A stretch of 19,920 nucleotides of DNA from FACHB-1406 sp034189065. GTDB lineage: Bacteria > Cyanobacteriota > Cyanobacteriia > Cyanobacteriales > Spirulinaceae. The position numbers were made by a program, and so were the translations under genes. The notes under the pieces were generated by a model. The model did not search any database. It was not told the origin of the DNA and worked only from the letters and a program-made list of their open reading frames with translations. This document shows positions 1 through 6,943 of the stretch, piece after piece (position 1 is the first letter of the stretch; each line of letters opens with the position of its first letter). Where the stretch lies: contig JAXHVQ010000110.1 in the NCBI GenBank assembly GCA_034189065.1, forward strand, positions 1 to 19,920, given 5' to 3'.

Positions 1-33
1 TGCCTCCCCTGCTTCCCCTGCTCCCCCTGCTCA
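1..33. repeat. Short tandem repeat, about 9-bp unit
   Basis: About three and a half imperfect copies of a pyrimidine-rich 9-mer of the form CTNCCCCTG open the window. This is the kind of low-complexity tandem repeat found between genes in many filamentous cyanobacteria. The next gene starts 66 bases further on. No coding potential is seen here. Confidence 0.7.
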
Positions 34-99
34 TCTTCGTATGACAGTCCCAATTTCCCATGTTAAATTTGGGGTGAAATTTGCAACAAATATAAAAAC

Positions 100-1806
100 A
101 TGACTACTCAACGCCGTTTATTGGTCATTGGTCTCGATGGATTGGAAATTTCTTACGCCGAAAAACTCATGGACGCTGGAGAACTTCCCGCCTTGGATGC
201 CCTTAGAAAGCGGAGTGCAACCTTCCAACTCGAACACGGCCCAGCTCAGCGCACGGGATTAGCCTGGGAACACGTTGCGTCGGGACTTTCGCCGGAAGAC
301 GGTCAACGATGGTCGGCGGTAGAATTCAATCGGGAAACCTATGAAGTGTGGCAAGAAGGAGCGCGTTTCACACCTTTCTTTGAATCATTAAATCGACAAA
401 CAGTCGTCTTCGATCCGCCGTATTTCGATTTAAAAAAAACCGCTAAAGTGTCGGGAATTGTGGGTTGGGGAGCGCACGATCCGGGTACCGCTCTAGAGGC
501 GCAGCCTCCCAGCCTCAAGCAAGAACTCGAAGAAAACTTTGGCAGTTATCCCTCCAAGCAATGGATTTATGCCTGCCCCTGTCATTCGGCGAAACGGTGT
601 CAGCAGATGGGCGATGCTTTGGTCGAAGCAGTAGAGGTTCGCGGACGGGCGGCGAAATGGTTGTTAAAAGAAAAATTTCCGAATTGGGAGGTGTTCTTTG
701 TGGTTACGGGCGAACTTCACTCAGCAATTGAAGGGCTTTGGCACGGAATCGATCCCCAACATCCCCTGCATCAGCATCCATCCGCTCCGGCCGCGGCAGA
801 GGCGCTATTGAAAATCCATCGAGCCGTCGATCGCATGGTTGCAGAATTAATAGAGGCGGCTGGAGATGCGGATATTGTTGCGTTTGCAATGGGAGGAATG
901 GGCTCCAATCAGTCCGATATTCAAAGTATGGTTTTGTTGCCCGAACTGCTCTATCGGCAGACCTTCGAGCGATCGCTTCTGAAAGTTCCCGAATCTTGGT
1001 CGGATGCTCCCGAACAAGTCCCCCAATTAACAGCAACTCAAAACTGGCACGTTTCTGGAGCGGATTGGTCTTCAAGAGGAGTTACGAATGCCAAACGATC
1101 TCGTTCCTTCGTCGATACAATGCGTCAGTTGAAACGAGATAAGATGCCGCCGCAACTTCAGCAGATCGTCGATAAAATTCGCAAAGTTGGTCAGCAGAAG
1201 CGTCCTTTGGAGCAGGAATCCTCCAAGGGGTCTAATGGCGACCCCAAACCCCCAACCGCAGCATTTCATCTATTTTTAAAATGGCATCCATCCATAGCCT
1301 ATCAGTCCTATTGGCCTCAGATGCCTGCATTTGGCTTCCCCTCGTTTTATGATGGGAAGGTTCGGATCAATTTAATCGGACGCGAACGCCACGGCATCGT
1401 CCCCCTTTCAGAGTACGAAGAAACCTGTTTGCGGATCGAGCAAATCGTTCGGGAGTGTCGGGACGCTCGCACCGGAGAACCTGTGGTTGCTGAAGTCGAA
1501 CGACCCAATATTCAAGATCCTCTCCGTCTCGATTCTAGCGATGCGGATATGACAATTGTTTGGAGTGGGATTTCTAATGCCTTTGTCCATCCCAAATATG
1601 GCGCGATCGGGCCGATTCCTTTTCGCAGGACGGGCGGTCATACTGGACCCTATGGAATGGCGTTTGTTGCAAGCCCCCATCTTCAACCGGGGTTCCAAGG
1701 GTTACATTCCTCCTTTGATGTCGTACCCACCATAGCAGAGCTATTAGGAGAACAAGTCAAAGTTCCCTGTTCGGGTGTGAGTTTTTTCCAGAAGTGCTTG
1801 TCTTGA
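100..1806 (+). CDS. Alkaline-phosphatase-superfamily (type I phosphodiesterase-like) protein, metal site degraded
   Basis: A 568-residue protein with the outline of the alkaline phosphatase / nucleotide pyrophosphatase fold. An N-terminal GLDGLE motif carries the first metal-binding Asp (D13). A GELHSAIEGLWH segment sits at 204-215, an AMGGMG segment at 263-268, and GGHTGPYG near 512-519 with the C-terminal His (H514). The end resembles the usual 'VPTIAELLG' tail. Relatives usually show GExHCxGHxxWH and SDHGMG; here the His of GH is Glu211, and the Asp-His pair of SDHG is Met264-Gly265. Several metal ligands therefore look lost and the enzyme may be altered or inactive. Residues 340-390 form a charged, Pro/Lys-rich linker. 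No signal peptide is visible. It lies 51 bases before a glycosyltransferase on the same strand, suggesting a role in glycan or surface polymer metabolism. No clear ribosome binding site precedes the ATG. Confidence 0.75.
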   Translation: MTTQRRLLVIGLDGLEISYAEKLMDAGELPALDALRKRSATFQLEHGPAQRTGLAWEHVASGLSPEDGQRWSAVEFNRETYEVWQEGARFTPFFESLNRQTVVFDPPYFDLKKTAKVSGIVGWGAHDPGTALEAQPPSLKQELEENFGSYPSKQWIYACPCHSAKRCQQMGDALVEAVEVRGRAAKWLLKEKFPNWEVFFVVTGELHSAIEGLWHGIDPQHPLHQHPSAPAAAEALLKIHRAVDRMVAELIEAAGDADIVAFAMGGMGSNQSDIQSMVLLPELLYRQTFERSLLKVPESWSDAPEQVPQLTATQNWHVSGADWSSRGVTNAKRSRSFVDTMRQLKRDKMPPQLQQIVDKIRKVGQQKRPLEQESSKGSNGDPKPPTAAFHLFLKWHPSIAYQSYWPQMPAFGFPSFYDGKVRINLIGRERHGIVPLSEYEETCLRIEQIVRECRDARTGEPVVAEVERPNIQDPLRLDSSDADMTIVWSGISNAFVHPKYGAIGPIPFRRTGGHTGPYGMAFVASPHLQPGFQGLHSSFDVVPTIAELLGEQVKVPCSGVSFFQKCLS

Positions 1807-1857
1807 TTGGCTTATCTTAGCAATGGGAATTGGTGGAAAATCAAAAAACAACAACAA

Positions 1858-2793
1858 ATGAGCATCCAAATTTCTGCTATCATTTGTACTTATAACCGCG
1901 CTGACTATTTGCGAAAATCGCTTCAAAGTCTTGCTGAGCAAACGCTAAATTCCGATCTCTATGAAATTGCGGTCGTTGATAACCATTCAACAGATAACAC
2001 GAAGCAGGTTGCTACGGAAGAATTTGCCGGAGTCTCGAATCTACGCTATATTTATGAGCCGATTTTAGGGCTTTCTCAGGCTCGAAATACAGGTTGGCAA
2101 AAGGCAAAAGGAGAATATATTGCCTATTTGGACGATGACGCGATCGCAGATTCGTTTTGGCTCGAAAAAATTCTGAAAGCTTTTAAAACTGTTACCCCTC
2201 AACCCGGATGTGTTGGAGGTAAAATCGAACTGCTTTGGGAAGTTGAAAAACCGGATTGGTTACCTCCTCAGTTTTTTCCCTATTTAGGGCTAATTAACTG
2301 GTCTAATGCTCCTATGATTTTGAAGGACGAGCGCTATATTAGCGGCGGGAATATGGCCGTCCCCAGATCGCTGTTGGAAGTCCTTGGTGGATTCAATGTC
2401 AAGTTAGGCAGAAAAGGTCACAACCTACTATCTAATGAGGAACTGTTTTTACTCGATCGTATGAAGCAACAAGGCTATTCTATCTATTACGACCCGGAAA
2501 TTGTAATTGCACATCACGTTCAAGCATCGCGACTGACCAAACACTGGTTTGTTAAAAGACACTACTGGCAGGGCGTTTCTGATGCTTTAATTGCGATCGA
2601 ACGAGAATCTTTGCCAATGCAGAAGCGCATTCATTTGGGCATGATTAAACTCAAAAAACTGTTTAAATCGCCTAAGCAGTTTGCCTACTTATTCTTGTCC
2701 AGTTCAAATAAAAATCGCTTGTCTGTTAAGTGCGATACCTGGAAACAGATTGGTTATATCTGGGCATTATTCACTCTGAAGGATATTATCTAG
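1858..2793 (+). CDS. Family 2 glycosyltransferase
   Basis: A 311-residue GT-A fold glycosyltransferase. The nucleotide-sugar binding motifs are all present: CTYNRADYL (10-18), VVDNHSTDNT (39-48), a GLSQARNTGW stretch (71-80), and the DXD-type metal motif YLDDDA (90-95). Acceptor-side elements follow: GGNMAVPR, then SNEELFLLDRM and YDPEIVIAHHV. It should transfer a sugar from an activated donor to a glycan acceptor at the cytoplasmic face of the membrane; donor and acceptor cannot be read from the sequence. The ATG at 1858 is preferred because homology begins there. An in-frame TTG at 1807 would add 17 residues of low-complexity sequence directly abutting the previous stop. Followed on the opposite strand by a sugar-nucleotide synthesis gene, 35 bases away, which fits a polysaccharide locus. 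Confidence 0.9.
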   Translation: MSIQISAIICTYNRADYLRKSLQSLAEQTLNSDLYEIAVVDNHSTDNTKQVATEEFAGVSNLRYIYEPILGLSQARNTGWQKAKGEYIAYLDDDAIADSFWLEKILKAFKTVTPQPGCVGGKIELLWEVEKPDWLPPQFFPYLGLINWSNAPMILKDERYISGGNMAVPRSLLEVLGGFNVKLGRKGHNLLSNEELFLLDRMKQQGYSIYYDPEIVIAHHVQASRLTKHWFVKRHYWQGVSDALIAIERESLPMQKRIHLGMIKLKKLFKSPKQFAYLFLSSSNKNRLSVKCDTWKQIGYIWALFTLKDII

Positions 2794-2828
2794 CTAAAAT
2801 CCTCAAAAAATAGATTATACTGAACCTG

Positions 2829-3563
2829 CTATGATGCTATAATTCTATTATTTGTTTCCAGTAAAATACGATTCGCTTCCTCCAAAGACTCAAACGTTCC
2901 AGCATCAGCCCACCGTCCCTGCACAAAACTGAATTCTAAACAATGTTGCTGGCGATACAAATCGTTAACGCTGGTGATTTCAAATTCTCCGCGAGGTGAA
3001 GGTTGAATTTTACGAATTAAATCAAAAACTTGTTCGTCATACATATAACAACCCACAACTGCATAATTTGTTTTGGGGTTGGCTGGCTTTTCTTCAATTT
3101 CGAGGATTCGTTTTTCGTCTAAGGCTGCGACTGCAAACCGTTCGGGATCGCCGACTTCTTTCAATAACACCCGACAGCCCCTTTCTTGTTGTAAAAATGT
3201 TTTGACATGAGAGCGAATTGAATATTCAAAAATATTATCGGCTAATAGAACAACAATTTTGTCTTTCCCGGCAAAGGTTTCTCCTAACCTCAGCGCATCG
3301 GCAATTCCTTGGGGTTCCTCCTGAACGCGATAGGTGAATTCGCAGCCAAAACGCCGTCCCGACCCTAAAGAATTGACGACATCCCCCATATGACTGGTAG
3401 AAGTAATTACTAAAATATCGCGGATTTCCGAACCCACTAACTGTTTGACAGAGTGCCAAATCATCGGTTCTTTACCAACAGGAAGAAGATGTTTGTTGGT
3501 TACTTCAGTCAGCGGTGCGAGGCGCGATCCTTGACCGCCAGCGAGTATAATTCCTTTCATCAT
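2829..3563 (-). CDS. Short-form glucose-1-phosphate thymidylyltransferase-like sugar nucleotidyltransferase
   Basis: A 244-residue nucleotidyltransferase of the RmlA/RfbA type. These join a sugar-1-phosphate to a nucleoside triphosphate, usually giving dTDP-glucose plus pyrophosphate, the first step to dTDP-rhamnose and related sugars. Visible motifs are the nucleotide-binding ILAGGQGSRL loop (residues 6-15), TNKHLLPVG with the catalytic Lys, LLADNIF with the metal-binding Asp near 109, EIEEKP near 155, RGEFEIT near 191, and WADAGTF near 218. It is clearly shorter than the roughly 290-residue RmlA of enterobacteria, matching the shorter subgroup common in cyanobacteria and archaea, so substrate is less certain. 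Two Met codons start the protein (3563 and 3560). It is convergent with the glycosyltransferase, and the two may work in the same surface-glycan pathway. Confidence 0.88.
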   Translation of the reverse strand: MMKGIILAGGQGSRLAPLTEVTNKHLLPVGKEPMIWHSVKQLVGSEIRDILVITSTSHMGDVVNSLGSGRRFGCEFTYRVQEEPQGIADALRLGETFAGKDKIVVLLADNIFEYSIRSHVKTFLQQERGCRVLLKEVGDPERFAVAALDEKRILEIEEKPANPKTNYAVVGCYMYDEQVFDLIRKIQPSPRGEFEITSVNDLYRQQHCLEFSFVQGRWADAGTFESLEEANRILLETNNRIIAS

Positions 3564-3939
3564 GAGTTGGGTGGGTTAAGCGAAAGTTGGCGATCGCCTG
3601 CCTCCTCACATCTGCCTCAACCAACTTTAATAAAACTTTACGCTTAGTGGAGAAGTTGCGGAATCGCGGCGAACGACCGTGTAGTTCCAGGGTGACAGCT
3701 TGCCGAGGCACTGAACCGCTCGAAAAACTGTCACTCTCCGCAGTTAGAGCGACCATCAGTTTCGCTAGAGTGAGAGGAAAGATGTGTCGAGCTGCCCGCA
3801 GTCTTCCCCAAGATAGGTTACTGACTAGGTATAAATTCTCTCACTTGGGGGAAGTCTAGATAGAAGAAACGCAATACGTTGCTATTGAGGGCAATAACTA
3901 AAACGATAAATCCAGCTTAAATTTAATCGGGACGAGGAA
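3564..3939. other. 376-bp intergenic region with several inverted repeats
   Basis: The divergent region between the nucleotidyltransferase (minus) and the small exported protein (plus). I see no convincing gene. It holds an 8-bp inverted repeat (AAAGTTGG at 3583-3590, CCAACTTT at 3621-3628), a 7-bp one (GTGACAG at 3692-3698, CTGTCAC at 3728-3734), and the longer hairpin listed separately at 3803-3854. The promoters of both flanking genes should lie here; a TATAAAT at 3830-3836 is a plausible -10 element for the plus-strand gene. Confidence 0.5.
3803..3854 (+). other. Inverted repeat, possible structured leader or operator
   Basis: CTTCCCCAAG (3803-3812) and CTTGGGGGAAG (3844-3854) pair over 10 bases with one bulged G, enclosing 31 bases that include the TATAAAT at 3830-3836. 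It lies 86 bases upstream of the small exported protein. If TATAAAT is a promoter element, the repeat flanks it and could be an operator. If transcription starts upstream, it would form a leader hairpin. There is no T-tract after it, so a simple terminator is unlikely. Confidence 0.4.
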
Positions 3940-4431
3940 ATGTTTAATAAGCTTTTTAAAACAATTAGCGACTTTTGTCAAGTTCAAATTCCAAATCCCT
4001 CACCGAAAATCGTTCTAGGGATATTAACCATTGCGGGAGTCGCAGTCGCCAACGCAACTCCTGCGATGGCTACCGAACCGAGTTTGAAGGACGGAATTTA
4101 TTTATACGGTCAGTCCCCTACTGCCGAAACTTTGGGAGCCGAGTATCTCGTGTTTGAAGTTAAAAGCGGCAGCCTCCAGGGGGCTTTTTATATGCCCAGT
4201 TCGGAATTTTCCTGCGTTACAGGGAACGTCACTCCGCAAAACCTAAGTTTATCCGTTGTTGGCCCTTACGAAGAGGAGGCATCTCCCTACGCGATCGCGC
4301 TGGCCACTCAAGAGTCTGTCGCCGGGACTAACGCCTCAGCCCCCGTGGGACTGGAAGGCTACCACCGCCTCGATACGCCGAGTCGTAACGATTTGCGGAT
4401 GCTTGAGGTTTGCCAGAGTCGTAACCCATAA
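3940..4431 (+). CDS. Small exported protein of unknown function
   Basis: A 163-residue protein. A long N-terminal region (1-45) has basic residues, a hydrophobic stretch (IVLGILTIAGVAVANAT) and a likely signal peptidase I site after AMA, so the mature protein of about 118 residues should be periplasmic or secreted. It starts TEPSLKDGIYLYGQSP and contains an aromatic/beta-rich segment (EYLVFEVKSGSLQGAFYMPSSEFSC) and two Cys, one in SEFSC and one near the C-terminus (LEVCQ), which could form a disulphide. I do not recognise a named domain, though its composition resembles small conserved cyanobacterial periplasmic proteins. A GAGGA sequence lies just before the ATG. It is convergent with cobO, with a hairpin between them. 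Confidence 0.75.
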   Translation: MFNKLFKTISDFCQVQIPNPSPKIVLGILTIAGVAVANATPAMATEPSLKDGIYLYGQSPTAETLGAEYLVFEVKSGSLQGAFYMPSSEFSCVTGNVTPQNLSLSVVGPYEEEASPYAIALATQESVAGTNASAPVGLEGYHRLDTPSRNDLRMLEVCQSRNP

Positions 4432-4446
4432 CCTCGACTGCTTGTA

Positions 4447-4470
4447 CGGGCGTTTCGGCGAAACGTCCCG
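4447..4470. terminator. Hairpin between convergent genes, possible bidirectional terminator
   Basis: GGGCGTTTC (4448-4456) pairs with GAAACGTCC (4460-4468) through a three-base loop, with one G-T pair. It sits in the 65 bases between the exported-protein stop (4431) and the cobO stop (4497). It could end transcription from both sides, but there is no good T-tract on either strand. It also resembles the GTA-GGGACGTT type palindromic repeat seen at 17761, so it may be a dispersed repeat reused as a terminator. Confidence 0.5.
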
Positions 4471-4496
4471 ACTTCAGAATCCGAACCCACCACTCG

Positions 4497-5144
4497 TCAA
4501 TATTCAATCCCCGGTTGCGCCTTGATGCCTTGCTCGCGAAAAGGATGCTTCACCATCGTCATTTCCGTTACAAGGTCTGCCCGGTCGATTAACGCTTGAG
4601 GCGCGCCCCTGCCTGTTAAAATAACATGAGATTCTTCCGGCTTTTCGGCGAGACCGGCGAGAACGGTGTCAGTATCGAGATAACCCAGTTTAAGGGCAAT
4701 ATTCACCTCATCGAGAAGAACTAGTTGGTACTCGGCATCGCGAATATAGTCCAACGCCGCGTCCCACGCCTCCTTCGCCTTGACAATATCGCGATCGCGG
4801 TCTTGGGTTTCCCAAGTAAACCCCTCTCCCATCGCCCGAAAAACCAATTGTTGGGGCCAGCGACCAAAAACCGCTTTCTCAGAAGGTTCCCACGCCCCTT
4901 TGATAAATTGAACGATCGCCACCCGATAGCCATGCCCCAAGGAACGCAACACCATTCCTAGCGCGGCTGTCGTTTTGCCCTTCCCGTTTCCCGTATGGAC
5001 GATCGTCAACCCCTTCGAGAGCGATCGCTCCTGCAAGCGTTGCTCTTGAACTTCCTTGCGGCGCTGCATCTTCTGTCGATACTGGTCTGGGGTTAATCCC
5101 TTTTCGTCTTTCAGGCTGTCCTCAGAATAGACTGTCACGTGCAT
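4497..5144 (-). CDS. cobO: ATP:corrinoid (cob(I)alamin) adenosyltransferase, CobA/CobO/BtuR type
   Basis: A 215-residue cytoplasmic enzyme that transfers the adenosyl group of ATP to the cobalt of a corrinoid, giving adenosylcobamides in B12 synthesis or salvage. The P-loop TGNGKGKTTAA (51-61) is intact. The family segments RVAIVQFIKG, FTWET, YQLVLLDEVNIALKLGYLD, HVILTGRGAP and DLVTEM follow in order. Length is close to the usual 190-215. The first 40 residues are a charged helical extension (KMQRRKEVQEQRLQER) common in cyanobacterial members. Start choice is open: GGAGGG directly abuts the ATG at 5144, while a GTG two codons later (5138) has that sequence at ideal spacing. No cobalamin riboswitch is recognisable upstream. 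Transcribed in the same direction as xseB, 150 bases downstream of it. Confidence 0.95.
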   Translation of the reverse strand: MHVTVYSEDSLKDEKGLTPDQYRQKMQRRKEVQEQRLQERSLSKGLTIVHTGNGKGKTTAALGMVLRSLGHGYRVAIVQFIKGAWEPSEKAVFGRWPQQLVFRAMGEGFTWETQDRDRDIVKAKEAWDAALDYIRDAEYQLVLLDEVNIALKLGYLDTDTVLAGLAEKPEESHVILTGRGAPQALIDRADLVTEMTMVKHPFREQGIKAQPGIEY

Positions 5145-5294
5145 CCCTCCATCTGATTAAAATCTAAGTTTAATTTTTTCTCTCAAATCGGCTGAACGTC
5201 ACAATTTATGGGCGAACAGGGTAATTTGCAAGAAAGCATTTACGAAGTATCGCTCTTGGCAATGCTCCCAACCTACAATACTATCCTCAATGCC

Positions 5295-5534
5295 TTATTC
5301 CCCATCTTCCTCGAAGTCATCTTCATTGAGAGTTTCGATGGCGAGTTCGATGCGATCGCTGCCTCGGGCGAGGAAGCGATCGCATTGTTTGAGGCGAAGG
5401 GCGGCGACCTCGAATTGCGCGAAAACCTCTTCGAGGGGCAGTTCTCCCGATTCTAACTGTTCGATGGTGGCTTCGATTTCGGCGACAGCGGCTTCGTAGT
5501 TCCAATTGGGAGGATTTTGGGCTGTACTGTTCAC
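5295..5534 (-). CDS. xseB: Exodeoxyribonuclease VII small subunit
   Basis: A 79-residue protein with the family pattern: NYEAAVAEIEATIEQLESGELPLEEVFAQFEVA, then an R/K-containing helix and a highly acidic tail (ETLNEDDFEEDGE). Several XseB subunits bind the helical C-terminal region of XseA, and the complex degrades single-stranded DNA to oligonucleotides from both ends in repair and recombination. The start is a GTG at 5534; there is no internal ATG, and an in-frame stop lies just upstream. In many bacteria this gene directly follows xseA. Here xseA is upstream on the same strand but 1.4 kb away, with toxin-antitoxin genes and an xseA terminator in between, so xseB probably depends on other promoters. 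Confidence 0.93.
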   Translation of the reverse strand: MNSTAQNPPNWNYEAAVAEIEATIEQLESGELPLEEVFAQFEVAALRLKQCDRFLARGSDRIELAIETLNEDDFEEDGE

Positions 5535-5593
5535 GACGTAATTAAAAATTAAAAATGCTTAGACTACAAATGTTTCGCGGATACGCGGAGGTT

Positions 5594-5728
5594 TCATCCA
5601 GCACTTTCTTGACTCCAATCTTGCCACTCCAGTCCGCCGATTCGATTAAAATGCCGTTGATTATGAGTAATTAAAACAAGGTCGTTCGAGAGCGCGACAC
5701 CTACAACTACAATCTCATCTCGAAACAT
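5594..5728 (-). pseudogene. 3' stump of a VapC-type PIN toxin gene
   Basis: A 44-codon open frame beginning MFRDEIVV and ending in VALSNDLVLITHNQRHFNRI and GLEWQDW. That tail matches the C-terminal end of VapC toxins (typically ALxNxLxLVTHNxREFxRIxGLxLEDW). Everything upstream of the last quarter is missing, including the first acidic residues of the PIN active site, so it cannot be a working toxin. The ATG lies five bases after the stop of the antitoxin gene at 5734-6057, the position a vapC gene would occupy. The first seven codons instead match the start of the small gene at 6088-6294 (22 bases, one mismatch), suggesting that deletion or recombination at that repeat fused the two. It was too short to be picked up by a length cutoff. 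Confidence 0.7.
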
Positions 5729-5733
5729 TTATG

Positions 5734-6057
5734 CTATCCTTCAAGACGTTGCCGAACTTTTTCCAACGATGTCCCACTTCCGGGTTTGACATCTGTCGCT
5801 CGTTCGTCCAAAAAGTTCATCAGTGCTGTATTCTGACGAGTGAGGCGAATTTCTTCCTCAAAATCATCACTCTCGCCCACATCGAATGCTCGAACTTCAT
5901 CCTCCTCCTTGCCAATTCTTACTGCTGGTTCATCTGCTATTTTGGCGAGTACAAACTGTTCGCCATCAGCCGATTGTAAGATTAAATTATACTCGCGCGC
6001 TTGCTGCAACAGCTCGTTGAGTAGCTTCGAGCGTTGCGAAATGGCAATAACTTTCAT
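5734..6057 (-). CDS. Antitoxin-like protein (Phd/YefM-like N-terminus)
   Basis: A 107-residue acidic protein. The N-terminus (MKVIAISQRSKLLNELLQQAREYNLILQ) has the pattern of a short strand, a helix and 'xILxxxDGExFVLAKI' seen in Phd/YefM-type antitoxins, which bind DNA with this half. The remainder is acidic and probably flexible until partnered, with a C-terminal helix (TALMNFLDERATD and SLEKVRQRLEG) like those in cyanobacterial antitoxins paired with PIN toxins. Directly downstream is only a stump of a VapC toxin, so this may be an orphan antitoxin retained after loss of its toxin. It lies 30 bases after the small gene at 6088-6294 and may be transcribed with it. The family assignment is by pattern, not by search. 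Confidence 0.7.
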   Translation of the reverse strand: MKVIAISQRSKLLNELLQQAREYNLILQSADGEQFVLAKIADEPAVRIGKEEDEVRAFDVGESDDFEEEIRLTRQNTALMNFLDERATDVKPGSGTSLEKVRQRLEG

Positions 6058-6087
6058 AAGTCGCGTTCCTTGCCTCGAAAGTGCAAT

Positions 6088-6294
6088 TTATTTCCAATTT
6101 TGAGAGCGATCGCTACCAAGTTTGCTCCAGCGTTTTACTTGGTGGGTCTTTAGCGACAAGCTCACGACCTTTCTGCCGCTTGCTGCCTGCTGCTTCTGTA
6201 AATCAGCGAAGAGAGCTTTCAAGTCATGATTAAATGACCGAGAATACTCTTCGCGAATTCTGTGAATCTCTTCTACAATCTCATCTTGAAACAT
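6088..6294 (-). CDS. Small partner protein of PIN toxin, probable antitoxin
   Basis: A 68-residue protein starting MFQDEIVEEIHRIREEYSR with an amphipathic helical N-terminal half, then DLKALFADLQKQQAASGRKVVSL, and a basic tail. Similar small proteins commonly follow PIN-domain genes of the type at 6297-6770 in cyanobacteria, and I take it to be the cognate antitoxin or accessory protein. The ATG at 6294 follows the toxin stop by two bases; a GTG at 6297 would overlap it. This tight coupling indicates co-translation. The toxin-first gene order is the reverse of most type II systems. No domain was identified with certainty. Confidence 0.7.
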   Translation of the reverse strand: MFQDEIVEEIHRIREEYSRSFNHDLKALFADLQKQQAASGRKVVSLSLKTHQVKRWSKLGSDRSQNWK

Positions 6295-6296
6295 CA

Positions 6297-6770
6297 CTAA
6301 CCTCCAAGAAGTTCATAGGGCGTACAAAGAATGGGCAATTCGCATCCGAAATCCAAGCTTATTTTTGCTAACTTGCCCTGAATTTGAGCATTAGCAATGT
6401 GCTTACAATTCCATGTTAATAGATAATCAATACCGTGAATTGTTGCGGCTGCAATGTGAATAGCATCAATATTAGCTTTTGAAGGAAGGCTACTACGCGC
6501 TAAGAACTGCTCTGCTAAATCCAACACGGGTTCGCTCAGTTCCAATAGCGGTAAGTCTTGAAGAATTTCTAGTCGCTGAGCTGCTATTTCAGCGTCTCCT
6601 TTTGCTACTTCTTTTAGGACAGCCTGGGATGTGTAAAGGTCAAATTCACTCCGGCGTATATCCCACCACTCTCGCGTCACGGCAACATTTGCAGCCAAGA
6701 CAAGGTTTCTACTCGGCCGAGCAGTCAGGTAGCCTAAGAGACTGGTCTCGATGTAGACAGCTTCACTCAT
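6297..6770 (-). CDS. PIN-domain (VapC-like) toxin
   Basis: A 157-residue protein with the PIN ribonuclease layout. It begins AVYIETSLLGYL, where Glu8 occupies the first acidic position (many PIN proteins have Asp). VLKEV follows with Glu54, then NIDAIHIAAAT with Asp102, and YLLTWNCKHIANAQI with Asn121 in the region of the last ligand. PIN toxins cleave RNA, commonly tRNA or rRNA, using Mg2+ held by these acids. The full family pattern is present, so the protein is probably functional. It is coupled to the downstream small gene by two bases. A TACAAT at 6796-6801 on the minus strand could be its -10 element, placing its promoter just after the xseA terminator. The pair reads as an inserted toxin-antitoxin cassette. 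Confidence 0.85.
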   Translation of the reverse strand: MSEAVYIETSLLGYLTARPSRNLVLAANVAVTREWWDIRRSEFDLYTSQAVLKEVAKGDAEIAAQRLEILQDLPLLELSEPVLDLAEQFLARSSLPSKANIDAIHIAAATIHGIDYLLTWNCKHIANAQIQGKLAKISLDFGCELPILCTPYELLGG

Positions 6771-6795
6771 ACAATACAGAATTTGACTACCTTTA

Positions 6796-6801
6796 ATTGT
6801 A
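6796..6801 (-). promoter_or_regulatory. Possible -10 element for the PIN toxin operon
   Basis: TACAAT on the minus strand lies 25 bases upstream of the PIN toxin ATG and beyond the xseA terminator. A weak -35-like TTAGTA is 17 bases further upstream. This fits a separate promoter for the cassette, but the -35 match is poor. Confidence 0.35.
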
Positions 6802-6822
6802 ACTCATACTGATACAGGTACT

Positions 6823-6860
6823 AAAACAAAAAAGTAAGAATTTATCGATCTTATTCTTAC
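6823..6860 (-). terminator. Rho-independent-type terminator of xseA
   Basis: On the minus strand GTAAGAAT pairs perfectly with ATTCTTAC (plus-strand arms 6834-6841 and 6853-6860, 11-base loop), followed immediately by a T-rich run (plus-strand A-run 6823-6833). It lies 84 bases after the xseA stop and before the PIN toxin. It separates xseA transcription from the toxin cassette and from xseB. Confidence 0.75.
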
Positions 6861-6943
6861 ACTCATCGCTTTGACTAATATCCAATAGACACAATCTTCA
6901 CTCTCGTTTGTTGGCTGGATTGTAGGAATTATGGCGATCGCGA

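Noticed and set aside
3564..3939. tRNA or known small RNA in the gap
   Set aside because: No cloverleaf or T-loop sequence and no recognised cyanobacterial small RNA motif could be found; only unexplained inverted repeats.
5145..5294. Cobalamin riboswitch upstream of cobO
   Set aside because: I looked for the conserved B12-box and stems and saw none in these 150 bases.
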